Shown here piece by piece: positions 8,542-16,109 of a stretch of 64,000 bases of DNA; the stretch's first letter is position 1; every line of letters starts with the position of its first letter. The DNA lies in assembly GCF_011045015.1 (NCBI RefSeq), contig NZ_JAAKZY010000007.1:1-64000 (forward strand), written 5' to 3'. Position numbers and translations under genes: made by a program. Below the pieces are notes generated by a model. That model was not told the origin of the DNA. It worked only from the letters and a program-made list of their open reading frames with translations, and made no database searches. Origin of the DNA: Streptomyces scabichelini (GTDB lineage: Bacteria; Actinomycetota; Actinomycetes; Streptomycetales; Streptomycetaceae).

Positions 8542-9117
8542 ATGATTACATCGGAGCAGCACGAGAAACTGCGCGGCTGGTTCGCCGGCCGTCTGCCCGA
8601 CGCTCTCTTCGAAAGCCTCAGTGAAGTGACGGTCGACCGCGAGGAGATCACCGTCATCGGCCGCATAGCCGAGCCCCGGCTCACCGAGGGCGCCTCGGCC
8701 GCCGAGAAGGAGGCTGCCGTCCAGTCCCGTATCCAGGAGTTCCGGGAGCGCACCCGTGACGACCGGGTCGCGGTGGCCCGCGAGGCCGAGCACCGCTTCC
8801 GCAAGAAGGTCTCGTGGGGCGTGGAGTGCGGGGGCGAGCGCGCGCTCTTCACGCATGTCGCCGCGCCCGTCATGACCCGGCTGCGGCAACCCCAGCGGCA
8901 GGTGCTGGACACCCTGATCGCCGCCGGTGTCGCCCGCAGCCGCAGCGATGCGCTCGCCTGGTGCGTACGCCTCGTCGAACGCCACACGGACGACTGGCTC
9001 GCGGAGCTCCGGGACTCCCTGGAACACGTCCAGCGGGTTCGCGCACAGGGACCCGACGCCCCGGCTCAGGAGACGGAACCGGAGGACACGCCGCGCGACG
9101 AACCGACCGACGAGTGA
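8542..9117 (+). CDS. conserved actinobacterial protein of unknown function
   Basis: A 191-aa soluble protein starting MITSEQHEKLRGWFAGRLPD, with a basic middle (REAEHRFRKKVSWGVECGG) and a strongly conserved-looking RQVLDTLIAAGVARSRSDAL segment followed by an acidic tail. I recognise it as a widely conserved single-copy Streptomyces protein without an assigned function. SRSDALAWCVRLVE resembles the second helix pair of ribbon-helix-helix-like proteins, but that is only a suggestion. The ATG at 8542 is used; a GTG at 8509 in frame has no ribosome site. It stands alone between two minus-strand genes. Confidence 0.8.
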   Translation: MITSEQHEKLRGWFAGRLPDALFESLSEVTVDREEITVIGRIAEPRLTEGASAAEKEAAVQSRIQEFRERTRDDRVAVAREAEHRFRKKVSWGVECGGERALFTHVAAPVMTRLRQPQRQVLDTLIAAGVARSRSDALAWCVRLVERHTDDWLAELRDSLEHVQRVRAQGPDAPAQETEPEDTPRDEPTDE

Positions 9118-9175
9118 CCGGAGTTGACCGCGCTTGCGCTCACCGTGGCCCGCATGCGCACTTCCGGCGGAGCGC

Positions 9176-10798
9176 TCAGCCGGTGTCGCTCACGGGTTCC
9201 GCGATCGACAGGGACTCGGGGCTCGCCGTGGAGGTGGCATCGGTCCGCCACCGCTGCTCGTCGGACCTGTCGCGGACCTTGACGACCACGTCCGCGTTCG
9301 GGTCCTTGGACGCAGGCGTGACCGCGAGGCCTTCGCGCCAGCGCGGCAGCAACTCCCCCCGCACCGTGAGGTCGTAGCGCACGTCGTCGCCCCGCTTGGA
9401 GTCGGCGTCCGCACATCCGCCCAGGACGACCACGCCGGCGTCCACGTGGGAGTCGAGGCACAGGTCGGGGTTCGCGACACTGCGCAGCAGTCCGTCCTCC
9501 TCGTAGGACCACTGCTGGGTCTGGACGGAGGAGCACACCGCCAGCTTGCCCGCGGCACCGGACTTCGCCTTGCCGTCCTTGATGTCGAGACAGAGATCCG
9601 CGGCAAGATTGCGCAGCCGGGTCTGCACGGGAGGCGTGGCGACTCCGGGAGGCGGGGACGTCGACCCGGCCGGCGGGGCCTGAGGGCCGGGGCTCGCGCT
9701 CTGTCCGGGGCCGGTGGTGCCGGAGGCGGAGGGGTCGCCGGCGCCGTCGTCCTGGGACCAGAGGGTGGTGATCAGGACGGTCGCCAGCAGTGCCCCGGAA
9801 ACCACTCCCGCTCCGGTGAGCAGGGCCTTCGAGTTCATCCTGCCCTGCGGGGACCGTCGGCTCCCGGTGGGGAACTGGGGCAGCAGGCGTTGGCGATGGC
9901 GGCCGCCGCCCTGCCGCCTGCCGCCGGAACGGCCCGACCGCGCCACGGACTGGCCCCGGCCCGGACGTGAGTCGAGATAGCGGCGGGCACCCCAGCCGAG
10001 CACCGATTCGGCGAGCAGCACACCAAGACCGCTCTGGCCGCCCTCGAAATGGCTGAGCTGCTCGGCCGCGTAACGGCAGAAGCGGCACTCCAGCAGATGC
10101 TGCTGGACATCGGGAAGCAAGGCGCCGCCGCGCCGAATCGGGACGTCCAGGAGACGGTTGTAGTAGCGACAATCCTTGTTCGGTGCGAGTTCACGATGGG
10201 CCCGTACGCAGCCCTCGCGGAATTGCTCACGCGCCTGGTCAAGGGCAGCCGAGGCGATACCGACATCCATTCCCAACAGACCGGCGGGTACGGATATGTG
10301 CTCGGCCTCGACCTCGGTGTGCCACAGCACGCACTGGGCGAGTCCCGGGAGAGCCTGGAAAGAGCGTTCGGCGAGCTTGCGATTTTCCGGCGTCATCGAC
10401 TTCGTGGCGCGCATGCCACGGCCTCCGGCGGGTTTCCGGAGTTCCGGCAGAACGCCGGATATATGGTCCGCGGCGGACCATGTCGTGACCGTGTCCCGTA
10501 CGGTCACGAGGAGTTGGGGACGCAGCGCGGCAGCGGACCCGGCGCGCCTGAGGCGGTCGAGGACCTGCTGGAAGGCGGCAGCGGTCACCATCGAGGAGAC
10601 ATCCGTCGAGGTGGCGAGGCAGATGACCGCGTAGTCGTGCGCCGGCTGCCAGTGCCGCGCCATCAACAGCGCGATCGAGTGGGTGAGTTCGCCCTCCGGC
10701 TGCGCCCGCAGGAGGGCGGCGAGGCTCTCGTCCGACACCCCGGAAGCGGCTCCGGGGCCGGGGGCATAGGTGGGACGAGGTGGGTGGGGGGTGTGCAC
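9176..10798 (-). CDS. sigma-like/zinc-finger membrane protein with C-terminal ricin-type lectin domain
   Basis: A 540-aa protein in four parts. Residues about 20-215 look like a degenerate sigma-70-like region (LLMARHW, AAFQQVLDRL, LAERSFQALPGLAQCVLWHTEVE). A HLLECRFC zinc-binding-type HxxxCxxC motif (H234, C238, C241) follows, as in anti-sigma factors. One membrane span lies at about 325-347 (LLTGAGVVSGALLATVLI). After a Pro/Gly/Ser linker comes an extracellular beta-trefoil domain with paired QQWSYEEDG and LCLDS motifs. It is predicted to couple a surface lectin to a cytoplasmic regulatory module. The GTG at 10798 follows GAAGGA. A full-length paralog lies at 21903-23822. Confidence 0.85.
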   Translation of the reverse strand: MHTPHPPRPTYAPGPGAASGVSDESLAALLRAQPEGELTHSIALLMARHWQPAHDYAVICLATSTDVSSMVTAAAFQQVLDRLRRAGSAAALRPQLLVTVRDTVTTWSAADHISGVLPELRKPAGGRGMRATKSMTPENRKLAERSFQALPGLAQCVLWHTEVEAEHISVPAGLLGMDVGIASAALDQAREQFREGCVRAHRELAPNKDCRYYNRLLDVPIRRGGALLPDVQQHLLECRFCRYAAEQLSHFEGGQSGLGVLLAESVLGWGARRYLDSRPGRGQSVARSGRSGGRRQGGGRHRQRLLPQFPTGSRRSPQGRMNSKALLTGAGVVSGALLATVLITTLWSQDDGAGDPSASGTTGPGQSASPGPQAPPAGSTSPPPGVATPPVQTRLRNLAADLCLDIKDGKAKSGAAGKLAVCSSVQTQQWSYEEDGLLRSVANPDLCLDSHVDAGVVVLGGCADADSKRGDDVRYDLTVRGELLPRWREGLAVTPASKDPNADVVVKVRDRSDEQRWRTDATSTASPESLSIAEPVSDTG

Positions 10799-11148
10799 TG
10801 AGCGGGGTCCTTCCAAGGCACAAGATGGCACACAGAAGTTATGGCCGCCGAAAAGGTGCTCCTGATTGGTGCATACCTTTCTGGCTTGGCGCCTGGAAAG
10901 CAGCCGGACGGTGACCGGTCGTGCCGTCGGCCGACAGCCTTTTGAGCAAAATCGGCAGAACTAAAACCCGGACATCGAATCAGACCCGGCCATTAACCAT
11001 GCGCGAGGAAGTTCACCCTTGCACAAATCTCTCACACCCAACAAGCCACTTGGGCGACTTCAGCAACATCCGAGGTCTGAAGGAAAGTCAAGGCTGGTCA
11101 GGCCAAGTGGCCACGCTCGCACCGATTTTCGAGAATGCCGAGAGGTCT
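10799..11148. other. 350-bp intergenic region without a gene
   Basis: This is relatively AT-rich for the window and contains no convincing ORF. It should hold the promoter of the ricin-domain gene on the minus strand and the 3' end of the toxin gene. The 12-mer CACCCTTGCACA at 11014-11025 also occurs upstream of the paralogous ricin gene (23898-23909). Confidence 0.6.
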
Positions 11149-11526
11149 TCAGATCTGCCAGGAGCGCAGGCGGTCGGCCGCCCCGAAGACGTCCGCCTTT
11201 CCGGACATCAGGTCACGCGCGAGGTCCACGAGAGCCCCGTAGGGCGGGTCGATTCCGACACCGCTGACGAACATGTACGAGACCGCCGTCGCGCAGGCGA
11301 AGCGGGCGTTGGCGGACGGCAGGGGCTTGAGCATGGCCAGGGTGTGCAGCAGCGCGGCGGCGCGCCAGGCCGGGTCCGAGTCCACGCCGAGCCGGGGCGG
11401 ATCCACGCGGTGCCTGGCCACCGCGGCCACGAGTGCGGAGAAGTCGTTCACCGTGGGCTGGTCGGGCAGCACCTCTTCGTGGCGCTGGAGCAGCCACGGA
11501 ACGTCGATATGAATGACGGGGGCCAT
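11149..11526 (-). CDS. Fic/Doc-like toxin component with degenerate motif
   Basis: A 125-aa all-helical protein of the Doc branch of the Fic fold. The region equivalent to the Doc signature HIFNDANKR is KPLPSANAR here (residues 67-75). Asn73 and Arg75 are kept but the catalytic His is Lys67 and the acidic residue is Ser71. It starts three bases after the stop of the antitoxin-like gene, the usual antitoxin-first order. Canonical Doc phosphorylates EF-Tu; with the His missing, this protein is either inactive, uses other chemistry, or acts only in regulation. Streptomyces homologs are annotated as Fic-family toxin components, so the degeneration may be lineage-wide. Confidence 0.85.
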   Translation of the reverse strand: MAPVIHIDVPWLLQRHEEVLPDQPTVNDFSALVAAVARHRVDPPRLGVDSDPAWRAAALLHTLAMLKPLPSANARFACATAVSYMFVSGVGIDPPYGALVDLARDLMSGKADVFGAADRLRSWQI

Positions 11527-11529
11527 GGG

Positions 11530-11775
11530 TCAGGCGGCCCGCCCCTCGCCCTTGGTGGGTGGTTCGTCGTCGGGGAAGGCCGCGGCGAACTCGTCGGCGT
11601 GCGCCGCGAAGAACCGGCGGAAAACGTCCGCGCCTTCCTGCAGTGCGCGGTGCCGCACGATGTCGGCCGCCGCCGCTTCGCGTACCAGGGCCTTCATCGA
11701 CGTACCGCGCTCCTTGGCGATCTGCCGCAGATCCTCGAGCTCGCGCTCGCTGAATTCCACGTTGAGAGCTGGCAT
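11530..11775 (-). CDS. antitoxin, ribbon-helix-helix type
   Basis: An 81-aa protein beginning MPALNVEFSERELEDLRQIA, a short beta strand followed by two helices typical of ribbon-helix-helix DNA-binding antitoxins. The second half (FRRFFAAHADEFAAAFPDDE) is acidic and could wrap the toxin partner. It precedes the Fic-like gene by 3 bp and is probably autoregulatory. The start codon is the ATG at 11775, and the region to 11961 holds its promoter together with that of ogt. Confidence 0.87.
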   Translation of the reverse strand: MPALNVEFSERELEDLRQIAKERGTSMKALVREAAAADIVRHRALQEGADVFRRFFAAHADEFAAAFPDDEPPTKGEGRAA

Positions 11776-11961
11776 ACCCTCACGGTACCGCGCGGGTACT
11801 TACTCGTAAATAGCCGCAGGTCAAGTACGGTGCTCGGCGGTACCTGGCGGGTGGGAGCGCGATGTCCGATTCCCGCCGGTGATACGGCGCTCGCGGCACC
11901 AGACTCGTACGTGCCGAAAGAACGTGCCGAAAGATACGTGTTGAGGGAAAGGAATGGATCC

Positions 11962-12474
11962 ATGCCGACGTACACGACCATCCACAGCCCATTGGGCGAG
12001 CTGCTCCTCGTGGGCGAGGAGTCGGCCACGGCACCGGGCGGCATCGCTCTCGCCTCGCTGTCCGTCCCGGGACAGAAGAACGCCCCGGTCGTCGGGAAGG
12101 ACTGGCGGCGCGACGATGCCGCGTTCGGCGAGGCGGCCCGCCAGTTGTCCACATACTTTGCGGGGCAACTCCACGCGTTCGAGCTGGAGTTCGCCGACAC
12201 CGGGACCGAGTTCCAGCGGCGGGTCTGGCGGGCGCTCGAGGACATTCCCTACGGCGCCACGACCACGTACGGCGCGCTCGCCGAGCGGCTCGGCGCGCCG
12301 AGGGCCGAGGTCCGTGCGCTGGGCGCGGCGATCGGGGCCAATCCCCTGCTCGTCGTACGCCCCTGCCATCGCGTGATCGGCGCGGACGGCTCGATGCGCG
12401 GGTACGCGGGCGGCGTCGAGCGCAAGGTACAGCTGCTGACGCTCGAGGGCGCGCTGCAGCCGATGCTGGCCTGA
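11962..12474 (+). CDS. ogt: methylated-DNA-[protein]-cysteine S-methyltransferase
   Basis: A 170-aa suicidal repair enzyme that moves O6-alkyl groups from guanine to its own Cys. The active-site box reads VRPCHRVIGADG. The helix-turn-helix with the arginine finger is seen in YGALAERLGAPRAEVRALG, and the length fits the single-domain Ogt class. The ATG at 11962 follows GGGAAAGGA. Upstream, a 12-base segment, ACGTGCCGAAAG, is repeated twice. The 2OG-Fe(II) oxygenase gene starts 90 bp downstream, and the gap is filled by a 15-bp tandem repeat whose first unit contains the ogt stop codon. Confidence 0.96.
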   Translation: MPTYTTIHSPLGELLLVGEESATAPGGIALASLSVPGQKNAPVVGKDWRRDDAAFGEAARQLSTYFAGQLHAFELEFADTGTEFQRRVWRALEDIPYGATTTYGALAERLGAPRAEVRALGAAIGANPLLVVRPCHRVIGADGSMRGYAGGVERKVQLLTLEGALQPMLA

Positions 12475-12545
12475 CCCACAAGCCACTGACCCACAAGTCA
12501 CTGACCTATGAATCCCTGACCTATAAGTCGCTGACCCAGCCCTGA
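12472..12545. repeat. 15-bp tandem repeat starting at the ogt stop codon
   Basis: Five units: TGACCCACAAGCCAC, TGACCCACAAGTCAC, TGACCTATGAATCCC, TGACCTATAAGTCGC and a partial fifth. The TGA of unit 1 is the ogt stop. The units diverge progressively. Confidence 0.9.
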
Positions 12546-12564
12546 TCACCACGGAGGGACGCTG

Positions 12565-13287
12565 ATGACCCCCACCCCGGCTCAGGCCCGCCGCCGCGTG
12601 GACGCCGCCGACTGGCCTGCCCTGACCGAGGAGCTGGACGCGTTCGGCTGCGCGCTCACTCCCCCGTTGCTGACGCCCGCCGAGTGCCGTGAGCTGGCCG
12701 CGCTGTACGAGAAGCCGGAGCTGTTCCGCACGACCGTCGACATGGCCCGGCACCGCTTCGGCTCCGGCGAGTACCGGTACTTCACCCACCAACTGCCTCC
12801 GCCCGTGGCCGCGTTGCGCGCTGCCCTCTACCCGCGGCTGCTGGCGGTCGCCCGCGACTGGGCCGACCGCCTCGGCCGCCCGGCGCCCTGGCCGGACACC
12901 CTGGAGGAGTGGCTGTCCCTGTGCCACGAGGCGGGACAGGACCGCTCGGCGCAGATCCTGCTGCGCTACGGGAAGGGCGACTGGAACGCCCTGCACCGCG
13001 ACGTCTTCGGCGACATGCTCTTCCCGCTCCAGGTCGTCATCGGCCTGGACGAGTACGGCAGCGACTACACGGGCGGCGAGTTCCTGCTCGTCGAGCAGCG
13101 CCCGCGCGCCCAGTCCCGGGGCACGTCGACCGTGCTGCGGCAGGGGCACGGCCTGATCTTCACGACACGTGACCGGCCCGTACGTACGAAGCGCGGCTGG
13201 TCCGCGGGCGCCATGCGGCACGGCGTGAGCACCGTCCGCTCGGGCCGTCGGCACGCGCTGGGCCTGGTCTTCCACGACGCTTCCTGA
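12565..13287 (+). CDS. 2OG-Fe(II) oxygenase
   Basis: A 240-aa non-haem iron dioxygenase. The facial triad is visible as LHRDVFGD (His and Asp) and MRHGVSTVRSGRRHALGLVF (distal His, then the Arg that binds 2-oxoglutarate). A double-stranded beta-helix core lies between them (VVIGLDEY, GGEFLLVEQ, TTRDRPVRT). The family includes prolyl-hydroxylase-like and AlkB-like enzymes; the substrate cannot be read from sequence. Its place directly after ogt suggests a link with alkylation damage, but this is inference only. The ATG at 12565 follows GGAGGGACG. Confidence 0.9.
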   Translation: MTPTPAQARRRVDAADWPALTEELDAFGCALTPPLLTPAECRELAALYEKPELFRTTVDMARHRFGSGEYRYFTHQLPPPVAALRAALYPRLLAVARDWADRLGRPAPWPDTLEEWLSLCHEAGQDRSAQILLRYGKGDWNALHRDVFGDMLFPLQVVIGLDEYGSDYTGGEFLLVEQRPRAQSRGTSTVLRQGHGLIFTTRDRPVRTKRGWSAGAMRHGVSTVRSGRRHALGLVFHDAS

Positions 13288-13370
13288 CGGCTCGCGGCAA
13301 CGGCGACACGGTCCGCCCGACACGTACGACACATACGCCGCTGAGACGTACGTCACATTGCCCTGCCGGA

Positions 13371-13398
13371 TGTCACATTCCGGACCCCCGGAGCCCTC
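13371..13398 (+). promoter_or_regulatory. candidate ECF41 promoter of the sigma factor gene
   Basis: TGTCACA (13371-13377), 17 bases, then CCTC (13395-13398). The published ECF41 consensus, as I recall it, is TGTCACA, about 16 bases, CGTC; this site has one mismatch in the -10. It lies 34 bp upstream of the start codon and suggests autoregulation. Confidence 0.6.
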
Positions 13399-13431
13399 GA
13401 AGTAGTGAGGCGCGCTACGGGAGGCACAGGC

Positions 13432-14403
13432 ATGTCCGAAAGTCCGGCACTGGAGACCCACAAGGCCCTGAACACGGCGACCCACGTGTTCATGGACCAT
13501 CGCGAGCTGCTGTTCGCGATCGTCTACAACATGCTCGGCAGCGTCGCCGATACCGAGGACGTGCTGCAGGAGACCTGGCTGTCCTGGTCCGGCAGCCGCA
13601 GCCGGTCACCGCTGAAGGAGATCGGCAACCCGCGCGCGTATCTCGTGCGCATCGCGGTGAACCACGCGCTGAAGCGCCGGGCCGTGCTCAGCCGACGCCG
13701 TGAGACCTACGTCGGCCCGTGGCTGCCCGAGCCGCTCGTCGCGGAGGCCGTCGACGAGCCGCCGCCGGATGCCGCCGACCGCACCCTGCGCGCCGAGTCC
13801 GTCTCGATGGCGATGCTGGTGGTCCTGGAGTCGCTGACCCCGCTGGAGCGGGCGGTGTTCGTCCTGAACGAGGTGTTCGGCTACGCCCACACCGAGATCG
13901 CCGACGTCATCGACCGCAGTCCCGCTGCCGTACGCCAGCTCGCGCACCGTGCCCGGCAGCATGTGCACGCCCGGCGCCCGCTGTACGAGGCGCATCCGCG
14001 GGTGCGGAGGGAGGCGACCGAGCGGTTCGTGGAGGCCGCGCTCGGCGGTGACATCGGTGCGCTGATGGAGATTCTCGCGCCGGACGTCACGGTGTGGTCG
14101 GACGGCGGCGGCAAGACCCGCGGGGCGGGGCTGCGGCCGGTGCGGGGCCGGGACAAGGTCGTACGGCTCCTCACCGCGAACGCGTCGCGGGGCAGGGCGG
14201 GCCTCGACATCAGCTACCGGCGCGTCAATGGCGACGACGCGGCCGTGCTGTTCGACGGCGATTCCCCGTACGCGGTGATGGTCATGGACCTCACGCCGGA
14301 GGGCGACCAGGTGTCCGGCGTCTACATCGTCGGCAACCCCGACAAGCTCACGCACGTGCGCAAGTACGACAAGGGCGGGGCGACGGAGGGCAAGGGCGTA
14401 TGA
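13432..14403 (+). CDS. sigJ: ECF41-group RNA polymerase sigma factor (SigJ type)
   Basis: A 323-aa sigma factor. Region 2 (FMDHRELLFAIVYNMLG to DTEDVLQETWLSW) and region 4 (LTPLERAVFVLNEVFGY, then the HTH around IADVIDRSPAAVRQLA) are followed by a SnoaL-like C-terminal domain (about 195-300). That extension carries SDGGGKTRGAG and VGNPDKL, the two motifs that define group ECF41, where the extension replaces a separate anti-sigma factor. The ATG at 13432 follows GGGAGGC. Its stop overlaps the start of the QcrB-like gene by 4 bp (ATGA), so the two are translated together. ECF41 factors usually control a carboxymuconolactone decarboxylase, oxidoreductase or epimerase gene. Confidence 0.93.
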   Translation: MSESPALETHKALNTATHVFMDHRELLFAIVYNMLGSVADTEDVLQETWLSWSGSRSRSPLKEIGNPRAYLVRIAVNHALKRRAVLSRRRETYVGPWLPEPLVAEAVDEPPPDAADRTLRAESVSMAMLVVLESLTPLERAVFVLNEVFGYAHTEIADVIDRSPAAVRQLAHRARQHVHARRPLYEAHPRVRREATERFVEAALGGDIGALMEILAPDVTVWSDGGGKTRGAGLRPVRGRDKVVRLLTANASRGRAGLDISYRRVNGDDAAVLFDGDSPYAVMVMDLTPEGDQVSGVYIVGNPDKLTHVRKYDKGGATEGKGV

Positions 14404-16109
14404 CCACGTTCGAGAAGACATCGCCCGGCCGGCCGGGAGCCGACAAGGCCTCCTCCGGGCAGCGCGTGGCCGACTGGTTCGACGGCCGCCTGGGCACCCA
14501 CAGCCTCGGCAAGAAGTATCTGCGCAAGGTCTTCCCCGACCACTGGTCGTTCCTGCTCGGGGAGATCTGCCTGTGGAGCTTCGTCGTACTGATCCTCACG
14601 GGCGTCTATCTGACGCTGTTCTTCCATCCGTCGATGAACGAGGTGACGTACCAAGGCAGTTACGTCCCGCTGAAGGGCGTGCGGATGTCGGAGGCGTACG
14701 CCTCGACGCTGGACATCAGCTTCGACGTACGGGGCGGTCTGCTGATCCGGCAGATGCACCACTGGGCGGCGCTGATCTTCATCGCCGGGATGCTCATGCA
14801 CATGATGCGGCACTTCTTCACGGGCTCGTTCCGCAAGCCCCGTGAGGTCAACTGGCTGTTCGGCTGGACGCTGCTGTTCCTCGGCCTGTTCGAGGGGCTC
14901 TTCGGCTACTCGCTGCCCGACGATCTGCTGTCCGGCACCGGGATGCGGTTCGTGGAGGGCGCGACCCTGTCGGTGCCGGTCGTCGGGACGTATCTGTCGT
15001 TCTTCCTGTTCGGCGGCGAGTTCCCGGGGGACGACATCGTCGCCCGCTTCTATTCGCTGCACGTCCTGCTGATACCCGGCATCATGGCGGCGCTGGTGGT
15101 CGCCCATCTGATCCTGGTCTTCTACCACAAGCACACGCAGTTCCCGGGGGCCGGGAAGACCGAACGGAACGTCGTGGGCGCGCCGTTCATGCCGGTCTAC
15201 ATGGCGAAGGCGGGCGGATTCTTCTTCCTGGTGTTCGGGGCGATCACGCTCATCGCGGGGATCGCGACGATCAACCCGGTCTGGGCGTACGGGCCCTACC
15301 GCTCCGACCAGGTGTCCACGGGAGCCCAGCCGGACTGGTATCTGGGCTTCGCGGAGGGCCTGGTGCGCATCATGCCGGGCTGGGAGATCAACATGGCCGG
15401 ACACACGCTGGTCCTGGGCGTGCTGATCCCGATCGTCGTCTTCCCCCTCCTCCTGATCTTCATCGGCGTCTATCCGTTCCTGGAGTCCTGGGTCACGGGC
15501 GACAAACGCGAGCACCATCTGCTGGACCGCCCGCGCAACCGGCCGATCCGCACCTCCATCGGCACGGCGTGGATCAGTCTCTATCTCATCCTGCTCGCGG
15601 CGGGCGGCAACGACATCGTGGCCACCCGCCTCCATCTGTCGATCAACACGGTCACCTGGGCCGCCCGGATCGCCGTGTTCGTCGTGCCCGTACTGGTCTT
15701 CATCGCCACCCGGCGCATCTGTCTGGGGCTGCAACGCCGGGACCGCGACCTCGTCCTGCACGGTCGCGAGACCGGCGTCATCAAGCGCCTCCCGCACGGC
15801 GAGTTCGTCGAGCTGCACCAGCCGCTCTCCCCCGCCGAACTGCACGTCCTGACCCAGCACGAGCAGCCTCGGCCGCTCGAACCCGGCCCCGCCCAGGACG
15901 CGAACGGCGTGCCGAGTCCGAACGGCTCGAAGCTGCGGCTTCGGGCCCTGCTGTCCCGCGGTCTGTACGGCGCCGGTACGCAGGTGCCGAAGCCGACGGC
16001 CGAGGAGCACGGCAAGGCCCATGCGGTCGAAACAGTCGAAGCGGCAGAAGCGGTCGAGGAGCCGCAGGCAGCCCCCGCGGTCAGCGAGGCGGGACCTCCA
16101 GACGGCTGA
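14400..16109 (+). CDS. orphan cytochrome b subunit (QcrB-like)
   Basis: A 569-aa polytopic membrane protein of the actinobacterial cytochrome b family. Paired haem-ligand histidines are visible in RQMHHWAALIFIAGMLMHMM and in YSLHVLLIPGIMAALVVAH. The quinol-site motif is PDWY in GAQPDWYLGF, and the C-terminus has the long charged tail usual in QcrB. The main Streptomyces qcrB sits in qcrCAB beside cox genes; here there is no qcrA, qcrC or oxidase gene, so this is a second copy. It starts inside the stop codon of the ECF41 sigma gene. The last 29 bp overlap the GH2 gene coming from the other strand. Confidence 0.93.
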   Translation: MTTFEKTSPGRPGADKASSGQRVADWFDGRLGTHSLGKKYLRKVFPDHWSFLLGEICLWSFVVLILTGVYLTLFFHPSMNEVTYQGSYVPLKGVRMSEAYASTLDISFDVRGGLLIRQMHHWAALIFIAGMLMHMMRHFFTGSFRKPREVNWLFGWTLLFLGLFEGLFGYSLPDDLLSGTGMRFVEGATLSVPVVGTYLSFFLFGGEFPGDDIVARFYSLHVLLIPGIMAALVVAHLILVFYHKHTQFPGAGKTERNVVGAPFMPVYMAKAGGFFFLVFGAITLIAGIATINPVWAYGPYRSDQVSTGAQPDWYLGFAEGLVRIMPGWEINMAGHTLVLGVLIPIVVFPLLLIFIGVYPFLESWVTGDKREHHLLDRPRNRPIRTSIGTAWISLYLILLAAGGNDIVATRLHLSINTVTWAARIAVFVVPVLVFIATRRICLGLQRRDRDLVLHGRETGVIKRLPHGEFVELHQPLSPAELHVLTQHEQPRPLEPGPAQDANGVPSPNGSKLRLRALLSRGLYGAGTQVPKPTAEEHGKAHAVETVEAAEAVEEPQAAPAVSEAGPPDG

